Origin: Flammeovirgaceae bacterium UBA2786 | GTDB lineage: Bacteria > Bacteroidota > Bacteroidia > Cytophagales > Cyclobacteriaceae | Assembly (NCBI GenBank): GCA_002352225.1 | Contig: DEIA01000080.1 | Coordinates: forward strand, 15,462 to 22,160 | Direction: 5' to 3' | Length of the DNA: 6,699 nt | Shown here: piece after piece, positions 1 through 6,699 of the stretch | Layout of the letters: each line of letters starts with the position of its first letter | How positions within the stretch are numbered: position 1 is the stretch's first letter | Made by a program: the position numbers and the translations under genes | The notes under the pieces: model-generated | Told to the model about the DNA's origin: nothing | The model's input: the letters and a program-made list of their open reading frames with translations, nothing else | The model's database searches: none

Positions 1-506
1 CCGATATTAAGATAGCCTATATCAATTCCGATACCGTATTGAAGTACTACGATTTCTTTAAAACGAATGTGGAGAAGCTTGAGGCCAAAGGCAAGAAATT
101 AGATCAGGATCTTCAAAATCGTGCGCAGAGTTTACAGAACGATATTACAGCCTACCAACGTAATTATGGAAGTATGACCATTGGCCAGGCAAAAGCTTTA
201 GAAGAAGACCTGGGAAAAAAACGCCAGAACCTTGAATTATACCAGCGCAGCCTTGAACAGGAATTGATGGAAGAGCAGGCCAAAGTAAATGAAGAACTAT
301 ATCTGAAAGTAACAGATTATCTGAAAGGTTATGCAGAAGGCAAAGAACTTCAGGTTGTATTGAAGTATAATACCAGCAGTGATTTATTGTATGGAGGCTC
401 AGGAATAGACATTACACAAGATGTGATTAAAGGCCTGAACGACTTGTACAAGCAAGAACTGACGGCACCTAAAACAAAGGCAGACTCAACCAAGACTAAG
501 AAATAG
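1..506 (+). CDS. OmpH/Skp-family periplasmic chaperone, 3' part (5' end outside window)
   Basis: The frame is open from the left edge (first whole codon at 3) to a TAG at 504-506, giving 167 visible residues. A TTG at 39 could be read as a start, but the in-frame residues before it (DIKIAYINSDTVL) are the typical first strand of a mature OmpH/Skp protein, so the gene begins upstream and any signal peptide is out of view. After that strand comes a long charged helical region rich in Lys, Glu, Gln and Leu, about residues 17-110 of the visible part, which fits the coiled-coil tentacles of Skp. The ending resembles the family: a strand (LQVVLKY), then a segment ITQDVIKGLNDLYK, then a Lys/Thr-rich tail. 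Known family role: a trimeric periplasmic holdase that escorts outer-membrane proteins to the Bam machinery. Bacteroidota genomes often carry several paralogues, and which one this is cannot be told here. The gene is followed by a strong terminator, so it probably ends its transcription unit. Confidence 0.88.
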   Translation, partial: DIKIAYINSDTVLKYYDFFKTNVEKLEAKGKKLDQDLQNRAQSLQNDITAYQRNYGSMTIGQAKALEEDLGKKRQNLELYQRSLEQELMEEQAKVNEELYLKVTDYLKGYAEGKELQVVLKYNTSSDLLYGGSGIDITQDVIKGLNDLYKQELTAPKTKADSTKTKK

Positions 507-525
507 TGTAGCTGCCCCACCATTC

Positions 526-564
526 AAAAGCCACGAAATCATAAAGACTTTCGTGGCTTTTTTT
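526..564 (+). terminator. Rho-independent terminator after the OmpH-family gene
   Basis: A perfect 13-bp inverted repeat pairs 526-538 (AAAAGCCACGAAA) with 549-561 (TTTCGTGGCTTTT) around a 10-base loop, and the descending arm runs into seven T residues at 558-564. It lies 19 bases after the stop codon of the chaperone gene and 33 bases before the next start codon. This is the classic form of an intrinsic terminator reading rightward. The left arm begins with only four A residues, so it would be weak in the opposite direction. It separates the chaperone gene from the transporter-like gene that follows. Confidence 0.9.
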
Positions 565-596
565 GTGTTGTCTTGTTTTAGTTTTAATTTCAAAAC

Positions 597-3500
597 GTGA
601 AAAGAAATGCGTTGGCTTTTTTGGGTGTAAAGCCCGAAGAACAGGGTCAGGTTTGGCTCATGTTGGCAACCGGTTTCTTCTTCGGTATTTTTATAGCCAC
701 CTATCAGGTAACGGCTGAATCTCTCTTCCTCAATAAGCTAAGCAATAAATTAGATCTGGCGTTTTTGGTATCGGGTGTACTGGGTATAGTTTCTACCCTT
801 GTTTTTACTTTTTTTCAAAACCGGTTAAAGTTTGTAACGCTTACCATAGGCAGCATAGTTCTTATAATTGTTGCTACGTTTTCTATTTATTATTTCTATC
901 ACTTTGCCGATGAGGGTGTTCAGGACATTACACTTTTTATTATGTATTGTCTGGCTGGCCCGATTACGGCAATTTTGCTTTTATGCTATTGGGGAATATT
1001 TGGCCGGTTATTCAATTTCAAGCAATCAAAACGAATTATTGGTTGGATTGATACCGGGCAGTTAATCGCCATCATTATGGCTAACTTCCTTATTCCGGCT
1101 ACTGCCGCATTATTTCCCGACACCTCCAATTACCTGATTGTTTGTAACGTAAGTATTGTGGGTTCGCTAATCTGTTTGATTCTGATTGCATCGAAATACA
1201 CACTTACCCGCATCAATACAGATGCAACTGTACGGGAAGAAACCCGCTTCGGAAAGATTTTGGGCGATCGCTATATCCGCCTTCTGTCCATATTTCTGGT
1301 TGTGTCAATGGTGACTTTCAGTTTTAATCAGTTCACGTTTCAAACTTTATTAAATAAGCAATACCCCGATCAGCGCGATCTTACCAACTTCCTGGCGTAT
1401 TTCAATGGTACCATCTATGCATTAAGCTTGTTGATGCAATTGTTTGTTAACGATCGTATTTTAGGAACCTATGGAATCCGGGTTTCACTTTTTGTATTAC
1501 CCGTTGTGGTAGCGCTTCTATCAATCGGGTCAGTTCTATCGGGTGTTTTTCTGGGTTACGATGCCTTGTTAAGCCCGCAGACTTACATCTATTTTTTCCT
1601 CTTTGTAGCCGTTACCCGCTTGTTTAACAGCATGCTTAAAGACTCGCTGGAGAGCCCGATTTACAAGCTTTTATTTATCCCGCTGGATAGCCGGTTTCGG
1701 TTTAGCATTCAGACTAAGGTAGAAGGTGTGGTTAATGAATCCGGACGCTTTCTGGCAGGGTTATTTATCTTCTTGTTTGGGCTTGTACCTTTCTTTAAAA
1801 TCCTTTGGATACCCATACTTGTACTTGGGTTAATTCTGGTTTACTACAAAGTAATTCAAAACCTTTATCAGGAATACAAAGAAAAAATCAAGTCTAAACT
1901 GGAGCATTCAGGCGAAGGGCAGGAGCGGCTGGAGGTGGGATATAAACTGATTGCCAGCCGGCTTGAGTCAAACCTACTAGTTGATGATTCGGCAAAGGCA
2001 GTTTTCTCGTTCAAGCTGCTGGAAAAAATTGAACCTGGTAAAGTAAGCGTGTGGGTAAATTCTTTAATGAAAAACTCGCAGGAAACGACCAAAGACTTTG
2101 CCCAGCGAAAGATGAATGAACTGAAGGGGCTTTCCGTTTCAGAAAACTACGTTATCCGGATTGATAAGAATAAAGAATCGGATGACAAGAACATTCTTAC
2201 CCGGAATGAACTTGATCTTATCTTGAACAGTGGAGGCGATATACAGAAGACGCGAATACAGCATCTGGCAAGATCAACCAATATAAAAGACAGACATTAT
2301 TGTGCAGAATTATTGTTGCATTCGCAGAATCGTGAAAACATTTCCTTTCTGATAGAGTTACTGAACGACAATAATCAGAAGGTAAGAAGTGCGGCTATTA
2401 AAACGGCTATTAAGCGAAATGATAATGAGGTTATTCTAGCCTTAATCGAAAACCTGAGCCAACCTGAATATGCCAGCGAGGCCATGAATGCATTAATTCT
2501 TGTTGGCGAAAAGGCCCTTTCTTTAGTGGATAATGCGTTTTATCGGCCAGGCCAACATTCTACCACCATGCTTCGGTTGGTTCAGATTATTGGTGTTGTT
2601 GGTGGTAATCGTGCTAAAGAAATGTTGTGGAACAAAATTGATTATCCGGATAAGGTAGTGGTTTCGCAGGTACTGCTGGCTTTGGGTGAATCTGGTTTTA
2701 AAGCGGGTATGTCGCAGGTAAGCCGAATCAAATATGCGATTGAGTCAGATATTGGAGCCATTGCCTGGAACTTAGGTGCATTAAGTGAAGTAGGAGATAC
2801 CGAAAAATCGAGGATAGTGCGCAGAGCGCTTAATCGGGAAATTCAAAATGACATTGACCACATCTTCATGCTGCTGGCTATGTTGTACGATACCCGGTCA
2901 ATTCAATTGGTTAAAGAAAACATAGAAAGTGGAACGGCCGAAGGCGTTACCTATGCCATTGAGCTATTAGATGTATTCCTTTCCGAACAACTAAAGATGC
3001 GCATTTTGCCGGTGCTTGATGACCTGAGCACGAACGAAAAAATTAAGCGCCTGGAAATTTTTTATCCGCGCATACAACTTGACGAAAACCTTGTTCTTAA
3101 ATTCCTGATAAACAGAGATTTTACACAAAGTAACCGGTGGACAAAAGCAACTGTTTTGCACCAGATCGGAGCGCAGAAAATATCAGAATTTAACATGGAT
3201 CTAATTGCGCAGTTGTTTAACCCCGATACGCTTATCCGCGAGACAGCAGCCTGGGCATTGCTTCAGATAGACCCCGCCTTATACACCACACACACCGCAC
3301 GCCTGGGTACCGAAATAAAACGCGAACTGGATAAATCGGTGGCAGGTACCAATAGCATTACAAACCTTATGCTGTTTGAAAAAGTATTATTCTTTCAACA
3401 ATCAGTGCTGTTTGAAGATGTGCCAGGCATCACTCTTTCTTACCTGGCTGATGTTACTAAAACAGTAACCCTGGATCAGGGTAAGACTTTGGTGGTTGAT

Positions 3501-3749
3501 GAGGCACAGAACACTGACTTTTATATAGTTTTTCAGGGCGAAGTAGATTATTACGATCATAACAAGAAAGTGATTACTTATTTGCCGGGTCAGTTTGTAG
3601 GCGAAAGATTATCCACATCAGGGTATATTAACAGCCACACGTTGAAAGCCGGGCAGAGGTCCATTTTATTACGGATTAACAAAGAACAGTTTTACGAACT
3701 TCTGGCCGAGCATGTACAGTTGGCTGGCAGGTTTTTGGAATATATCTAA
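597..3749 (+). CDS. NTT (ADP/ATP translocase)-like membrane protein fused to HEAT repeats and a C-terminal cyclic-nucleotide-binding-like domain
   Basis: This complete gene of 1050 residues starts at GTG 597. An in-frame TAA at 585-587 rules out an earlier start, and the next in-frame ATG (660) would cut into the first membrane helix. No Shine-Dalgarno is visible, as is usual in Bacteroidota. Residues 1-425 hold about 12 hydrophobic segments (near 19-40, 52-73, 79-100, 111-135, 147-173, 179-199, 229-252, 262-284, 294-320, 329-347, 382-399, 402-424). The loop at 351-385 (ESPIYKLLFIPLD, then TKVEG and ESGR) resembles the conserved TKEM-IPLD-GKAA region of NTT/Tlc nucleotide transporters, which supports that family within the wider MFS fold. 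Residues about 440-900 are soluble and helical, with clear HEAT units at 585-609 (LIELLNDNNQKVRSAA) and 869-893 (LIAQLFNPDTLIRETAA). Residues about 928-1050 form a CNMP-like beta roll ending in a helix. Its phosphate-binding cassette is degenerate (VGERLSTSGYINSHT). Transport of nucleotides is not shown by sequence; a sensor or scaffold role is also possible. Confidence 0.85.
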   Translation: MKRNALAFLGVKPEEQGQVWLMLATGFFFGIFIATYQVTAESLFLNKLSNKLDLAFLVSGVLGIVSTLVFTFFQNRLKFVTLTIGSIVLIIVATFSIYYFYHFADEGVQDITLFIMYCLAGPITAILLLCYWGIFGRLFNFKQSKRIIGWIDTGQLIAIIMANFLIPATAALFPDTSNYLIVCNVSIVGSLICLILIASKYTLTRINTDATVREETRFGKILGDRYIRLLSIFLVVSMVTFSFNQFTFQTLLNKQYPDQRDLTNFLAYFNGTIYALSLLMQLFVNDRILGTYGIRVSLFVLPVVVALLSIGSVLSGVFLGYDALLSPQTYIYFFLFVAVTRLFNSMLKDSLESPIYKLLFIPLDSRFRFSIQTKVEGVVNESGRFLAGLFIFLFGLVPFFKILWIPILVLGLILVYYKVIQNLYQEYKEKIKSKLEHSGEGQERLEVGYKLIASRLESNLLVDDSAKAVFSFKLLEKIEPGKVSVWVNSLMKNSQETTKDFAQRKMNELKGLSVSENYVIRIDKNKESDDKNILTRNELDLILNSGGDIQKTRIQHLARSTNIKDRHYCAELLLHSQNRENISFLIELLNDNNQKVRSAAIKTAIKRNDNEVILALIENLSQPEYASEAMNALILVGEKALSLVDNAFYRPGQHSTTMLRLVQIIGVVGGNRAKEMLWNKIDYPDKVVVSQVLLALGESGFKAGMSQVSRIKYAIESDIGAIAWNLGALSEVGDTEKSRIVRRALNREIQNDIDHIFMLLAMLYDTRSIQLVKENIESGTAEGVTYAIELLDVFLSEQLKMRILPVLDDLSTNEKIKRLEIFYPRIQLDENLVLKFLINRDFTQSNRWTKATVLHQIGAQKISEFNMDLIAQLFNPDTLIRETAAWALLQIDPALYTTHTARLGTEIKRELDKSVAGTNSITNLMLFEKVLFFQQSVLFEDVPGITLSYLADVTKTVTLDQGKTLVVDEAQNTDFYIVFQGEVDYYDHNKKVITYLPGQFVGERLSTSGYINSHTLKAGQRSILLRINKEQFYELLAEHVQLAGRFLEYI

Positions 3750-3886
3750 GAATCATTTAAATTTCACAGATTTTTTAAACTTAATAGGGGGTAAAGTATA
3801 TTTTTTTGACTCTTTTGAATTCCTTGATAAATATTCGGATACCCTCAGATTTTAGTAAATTTCAGTTCTAACAGGTCTTAAACAGG
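3750..3886. other. AT-rich intergenic region between the transporter-like gene and the STAND gene
   Basis: These 137 bases hold no ORF of note and no convincing intrinsic terminator: the T runs at 3771-3776 and 3801-3807 are not preceded by a GC-rich hairpin. The length is larger than expected within a tight operon and is enough for an independent promoter, a candidate for which is listed separately. A short direct repeat, AACAGG at 3870-3875 and 3881-3886, flanks the last bases before the ATG. It is too short to interpret. Confidence 0.6.
3805..3835 (+). promoter_or_regulatory. Candidate Bacteroidota-type sigma-ABfrA promoter for the STAND gene
   Basis: A TTTG at 3805-3808 is followed, after exactly 19 bases, by TAAATATT at 3828-3835. 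The Bacteroidota housekeeping consensus is a -33 TTTG and a -7 TAnnTTTG separated by about 19-21 bases. The -33 box is exact. The -7 box matches four of its six fixed positions. Transcription would begin near 3842, leaving a leader of about 45 bases before the ATG at 3887. The region is AT-rich, so such a match could be chance. Confidence 0.3.
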
Positions 3887-6699
3887 ATGTTAAATTATTC
3901 TGTAGAGGTTGGCGATTTAAACGAACCTTCTCCCGATCCAAAATTTTCGGATGAGAAGGTTGGCGCTAATCCATTTCCCGGATTAAGACCTTTTGCGCTT
4001 GCCGATAGTCATTTATTCTTCGGGCGGGAAGGCCAGGTTGATGAAATCCTCTTAAAACTTTATAACCATAGATCGGTAACCATAATGGGTTACTCGGGTA
4101 GTGGTAAATCTAGTTTAATGAATTGCGGACTTATTCCGGTTCTGTATGGAGGGTTTATGACAGAAACTGGCCCGCATTGGAAAATTATTAATCTGCGCCC
4201 CGGTAGTTCGCCTATCAGTAATATAGCTCAATCTGCCGTAAATTTTTTAGTTGAAGAAGGCCGGATTAGTGCAGAAGATAAACACATACACAAAGCTATT
4301 ATCAATTCTGTTTTACGAAACAGCTCGCAAGGATTGATTGAGTTATCTAAGTACCTTCAGATTCACACACACGAAAATGTTTTCTTTCTGATCGATCAGT
4401 TTGAGGAACTTTTTCGATTTAAACATACAGATACTGAGCACGCTAACGAGGCTTTGGCCTATGTAAATCTGTTGCTACATGCGGTGGCGCAACGCGAAGT
4501 ACCCGTGTACATGGCCATTAACATGCGCTCTGATTTTATCGGAGAATGTGCTGCCTTTCCGGGACTTACCCAACTTATTAATGCAAGCAATTACCTGGTT
4601 CCCCAAATGTCGCGCGAACAAAAGCGAATGGCAATTGAAGGACCGGTAGCCGTAGGCGGGGGGAGAATTTCTCCGCGCCTGATTAAGCGGTTGCTTTCCG
4701 ATATAGGAGATAATCAGGATCAACTCCCCATTTTACAACATGCGCTTATGCGTACCTGGGATTACTGGGTTGCGAATCATGAGCCGGGCGAACCAATGGA
4801 TATTCGCCACTACAATGCGGTAGGCAGAATTGGACAGGCGTTATCCCTTCATGCGAATGAGGCCTATGATGAATTGAACACACAAGAAAAACATATAGCC
4901 GAAATCCTATTTAAGACCTTAACAGAAAAGAGCAGCGAAGGTCTTGAAATGCGAAGGCCAGCCAAAATTTCGGATGTTGCAGAGTTAGCACAAGTATCGG
5001 ATAATCAAGTAATTGAAGTTGTTGAGCATTTTCGTAAACCAGGCCGATCTTTTCTGATGCCCGGTATGCAGGTGGATTTGAAACCCACCACGCAAGTTGA
5101 GCTTCCGCACGAAAGCTTAATGCGCATCTGGACAAGACTTTCTGCCTGGGTAGAAGAAGAATATGAATCGGCCCAGATGTACAGGCGCGTATCTGATGCT
5201 GCGGCCATGTACCAGATTGGAAAAACCAGTTTATGGCGTCCGCCAGATTTACAACTGGCACTTAACTGGCAGAAAAAGCAAAACCCTACCCGCCAATGGG
5301 CGCAGCGATACGATATAACCTTTGAGCGCGCAATAGTATTTCTTGAAACAAGCCGCATTACATACGAAGCGGAATTAAAAAATCAGGAAATGCTGCAGCG
5401 CAGAATGCTGCGCAGAGCACGGGTAACTAACCTGATATTGGCCTTACTGTTATTAATTGCTACAGGATTTTTTGTATATGGATTTTTCCAAAGAATTGAA
5501 GCAGAGAGACAGAGATTTGCAGCAGAGACATCTGCTGCGGAAGCAAAAACCGAAAGAGACAATGCAGTTGAGCAAACCAGAATTGCTAATGAGGCTTTAA
5601 AGGAAGTACAACTTCGTGGCCAACAATTGGAAGCTAAGAATATAGAACTTGTTAAATTAACAAATGAGCTGCAGGTAGCTGTGGATCGTGCCGAGCAACA
5701 AACCTTACTTGCTGAGCGGAACGAAAAAGAGGCGCTCGTTCAACGCGATAGTGCAAGGTTAGCTCGCGATGAAGCAAGAAAGAATTTGGATTCAGCAGTG
5801 GTTAACTATAACAATGCCCTTCGATTACTCATATTATCAAAAGCGCAGTCCCTCGCAGCAAAATCCGAAGGTATTGAGGACTCACAACTTGCCGGGCTCA
5901 CCGCCATGCAAGCCTATTTGTTCCACACCAAATATGAAGGCAAACAATACGACCCGTATATCTTCCGCGGACTCTATTATGCCATAGCAAAACTGCAGGG
6001 GTATAACTACAACGCACTAAAAATGCCCGGTAATTCAAAAAACAGGATGTATGCTGTTGCAGTGGCTAATCAAGGTTCTGCATTCTACACTACCGGAAAT
6101 GATGGTCGTGTTTTTAAAGCCGACTATAAAAATCAAACGGCAACACCTCAGGTTGTTTTCGAAAATCAGGGCTACCCTAACCGGGTGCTGGCTTTAAGTA
6201 AAGACGATAAATACCTGGTTAATGCCAGCGATTCGAGTTACCTCGAAATAATTAATCTTGCTGTTGCGGGTAAACCACTAAAAGTAGAGGGGCATACCCG
6301 ATTAGTTACAGACATAAAATTCTTGCCCGATAATTCAGGATTTATCAGTACATCGGCAGACAGATCCCTCAGGCTTACCAATCCGGCAAACGGGCAGAGT
6401 CGCAAACTGGTAACATTACCGTACGAACTGAAAGCTATTGATATTAGTCCCGATGGCAAACAACTGGCAGGTGTATCCGTAAACGGTAAAGTTGTTCTTG
6501 TAGATATTACAGCCGGTACGTATAAAGAAATATGGACAGATGAGAACGCTGTTCGCACAGCCGATTCAACCAAAACTATAAAAGTACCCAACCGAATTTT
6601 GTCTGTTGCGTGGCATCCGCAGCGCAGCCAGCTTGCGTTTGGGGTAGAAGTTATCAACGAAAAACGAAATGTAGTACGGGGCACAGTAAAATTACTTGA
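3887..6699 (+). CDS. nSTAND1 NTPase with transmembrane helix, coiled coil and WD40 repeats, 3' end outside window
   Basis: One frame is open from ATG 3887 to the right edge: 937 codons plus two bases. The TGA at 6697-6699 is out of frame, so the gene continues beyond the window. The start is well fixed, because an in-frame TAA at 3869-3871 precedes it with no other start codon between. Residues 28-47 (NPFPGLRPF, FFGRE) are the characteristic nSTAND1 entry. Walker A is GYSGSGKSS at 68-76 (Lys74); Walker B is VFFLIDQFEELF at 165-176 (Asp170). A sensor-like MRSDF lies at 213-217, DQLPILQHAL at 277-286 and a winged-helix-like PHESLMRIW at 407-415. One membrane helix spans about 513-534, preceded by RRMLRRAR, which favours a cytoplasmic NTPase. 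A coiled coil rich in Ala, Glu and Arg covers about 535-645. WD40-like blades begin near 720; the clearest is EGHTRLVTDIKF at 801-812, and about five are visible. STAND proteins are ATP-dependent signalling switches, often in conflict or stress responses. The trigger and output of this one are unknown. Confidence 0.88.
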   Translation, partial: MLNYSVEVGDLNEPSPDPKFSDEKVGANPFPGLRPFALADSHLFFGREGQVDEILLKLYNHRSVTIMGYSGSGKSSLMNCGLIPVLYGGFMTETGPHWKIINLRPGSSPISNIAQSAVNFLVEEGRISAEDKHIHKAIINSVLRNSSQGLIELSKYLQIHTHENVFFLIDQFEELFRFKHTDTEHANEALAYVNLLLHAVAQREVPVYMAINMRSDFIGECAAFPGLTQLINASNYLVPQMSREQKRMAIEGPVAVGGGRISPRLIKRLLSDIGDNQDQLPILQHALMRTWDYWVANHEPGEPMDIRHYNAVGRIGQALSLHANEAYDELNTQEKHIAEILFKTLTEKSSEGLEMRRPAKISDVAELAQVSDNQVIEVVEHFRKPGRSFLMPGMQVDLKPTTQVELPHESLMRIWTRLSAWVEEEYESAQMYRRVSDAAAMYQIGKTSLWRPPDLQLALNWQKKQNPTRQWAQRYDITFERAIVFLETSRITYEAELKNQEMLQRRMLRRARVTNLILALLLLIATGFFVYGFFQRIEAERQRFAAETSAAEAKTERDNAVEQTRIANEALKEVQLRGQQLEAKNIELVKLTNELQVAVDRAEQQTLLAERNEKEALVQRDSARLARDEARKNLDSAVVNYNNALRLLILSKAQSLAAKSEGIEDSQLAGLTAMQAYLFHTKYEGKQYDPYIFRGLYYAIAKLQGYNYNALKMPGNSKNRMYAVAVANQGSAFYTTGNDGRVFKADYKNQTATPQVVFENQGYPNRVLALSKDDKYLVNASDSSYLEIINLAVAGKPLKVEGHTRLVTDIKFLPDNSGFISTSADRSLRLTNPANGQSRKLVTLPYELKAIDISPDGKQLAGVSVNGKVVLVDITAGTYKEIWTDENAVRTADSTKTIKVPNRILSVAWHPQRSQLAFGVEVINEKRNVVRGTVKLL

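Noticed and set aside
579..586. TAGTTTTA as a -7 promoter box for the transporter-like gene
   Set aside because: The nearest TTTG upstream (562-565) is only 13 bases away and lies in the terminator T run, so the usual 19-21 spacing is not met. A promoter for this gene was not located with confidence.
868..1065. 65-codon + strand open frame inside the transporter gene
   Set aside because: It is an out-of-frame shadow of membrane helices 3-5 of the larger protein; its hydrophobicity comes from the T-rich coding sequence.
1868..2092. 74-codon - strand open frame
   Set aside because: It is serine-rich and antisense to the linker between the membrane and HEAT parts of the transporter-like gene, typical of a shadow.
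4658..4674. Run of six G followed by the palindrome GGAGAATTTCTCC, possible phase-variation tract or regulatory hairpin
   Set aside because: It encodes the family-typical VGGGRISPRL segment of the NTPase, the frame is intact, six G is short for a slippage switch, and the hairpin has no loop.
4475..4723. 82-codon - strand open frame
   Set aside because: It is antisense to the conserved sensor and GGGRISPRL region of the STAND NTPase and shows no independent coding signal.
4911..5358. Two overlapping - strand open frames (4911-5261 and 5005-5358)
   Set aside because: Both are antisense to the conserved winged-helix and following region of the STAND gene, overlap one another in different frames, and resemble no known protein.
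5769..5987. 72-codon + strand open frame inside the STAND gene
   Set aside because: It is out of frame within the coiled-coil to WD40 linker, with low-complexity composition and no family resemblance.
6238..6684. 148-codon open frame on the - strand
   Set aside because: It lies wholly inside the WD40 part of the + strand STAND gene, shows no recognisable family, and has composition expected of an antisense shadow.

Overview
The window looks like a bacterial chromosome segment from the Bacteroidota, most likely a Cytophagales-type free-living bacterium. This is inferred from three things: the protein families present (an OmpH/Skp periplasmic chaperone, an NTT-HEAT transporter fusion and an nSTAND1-WD40 protein), start codons without a Shine-Dalgarno sequence, and AT-rich intergenic DNA. 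No 16S or other marker is present, so the assignment is tentative. All genes are on the + strand and coding density is high. I see no RNA gene, mobile element or CRISPR array.

Layout: (1) 1-506 is the 3' part of an OmpH/Skp-family periplasmic chaperone gene whose start, with any signal peptide, lies before the window. It is closed by a strong intrinsic terminator at 526-564. (2) 597-3749 is a complete 1050-residue protein. It has about 12 membrane segments related to ADP/ATP (NTT/Tlc) nucleotide transporters, then a long HEAT-like helical region, and ends in a cyclic-nucleotide-binding-like domain that lacks the usual phosphate-binding arginine motif. (3) 3750-3886 is a 137-bp AT-rich intergenic region with a possible Bacteroidota-type promoter. 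(4) 3887-6699 is one continuous open frame of 937 codons that runs off the right edge. It encodes an nSTAND1 NTPase, one transmembrane helix, a long coiled coil and the start of a WD40 propeller. The TGA that ends the window is not in its frame, so the gene is cut by the window and not terminated there.

How the parts may relate: the chaperone gene is separated from the rest by its terminator and is probably an unrelated housekeeping gene. The other two genes are large, multidomain, membrane-anchored proteins with regulatory architecture. One is a transporter-like channel body with a helical scaffold and a sensor-like cap. The other is a STAND switch ATPase joined through the membrane to a propeller. 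Their adjacency raises the possibility of a membrane-based nucleotide or stress sensing pair, but the 137-bp gap and probable separate promoter mean this is only an inference.
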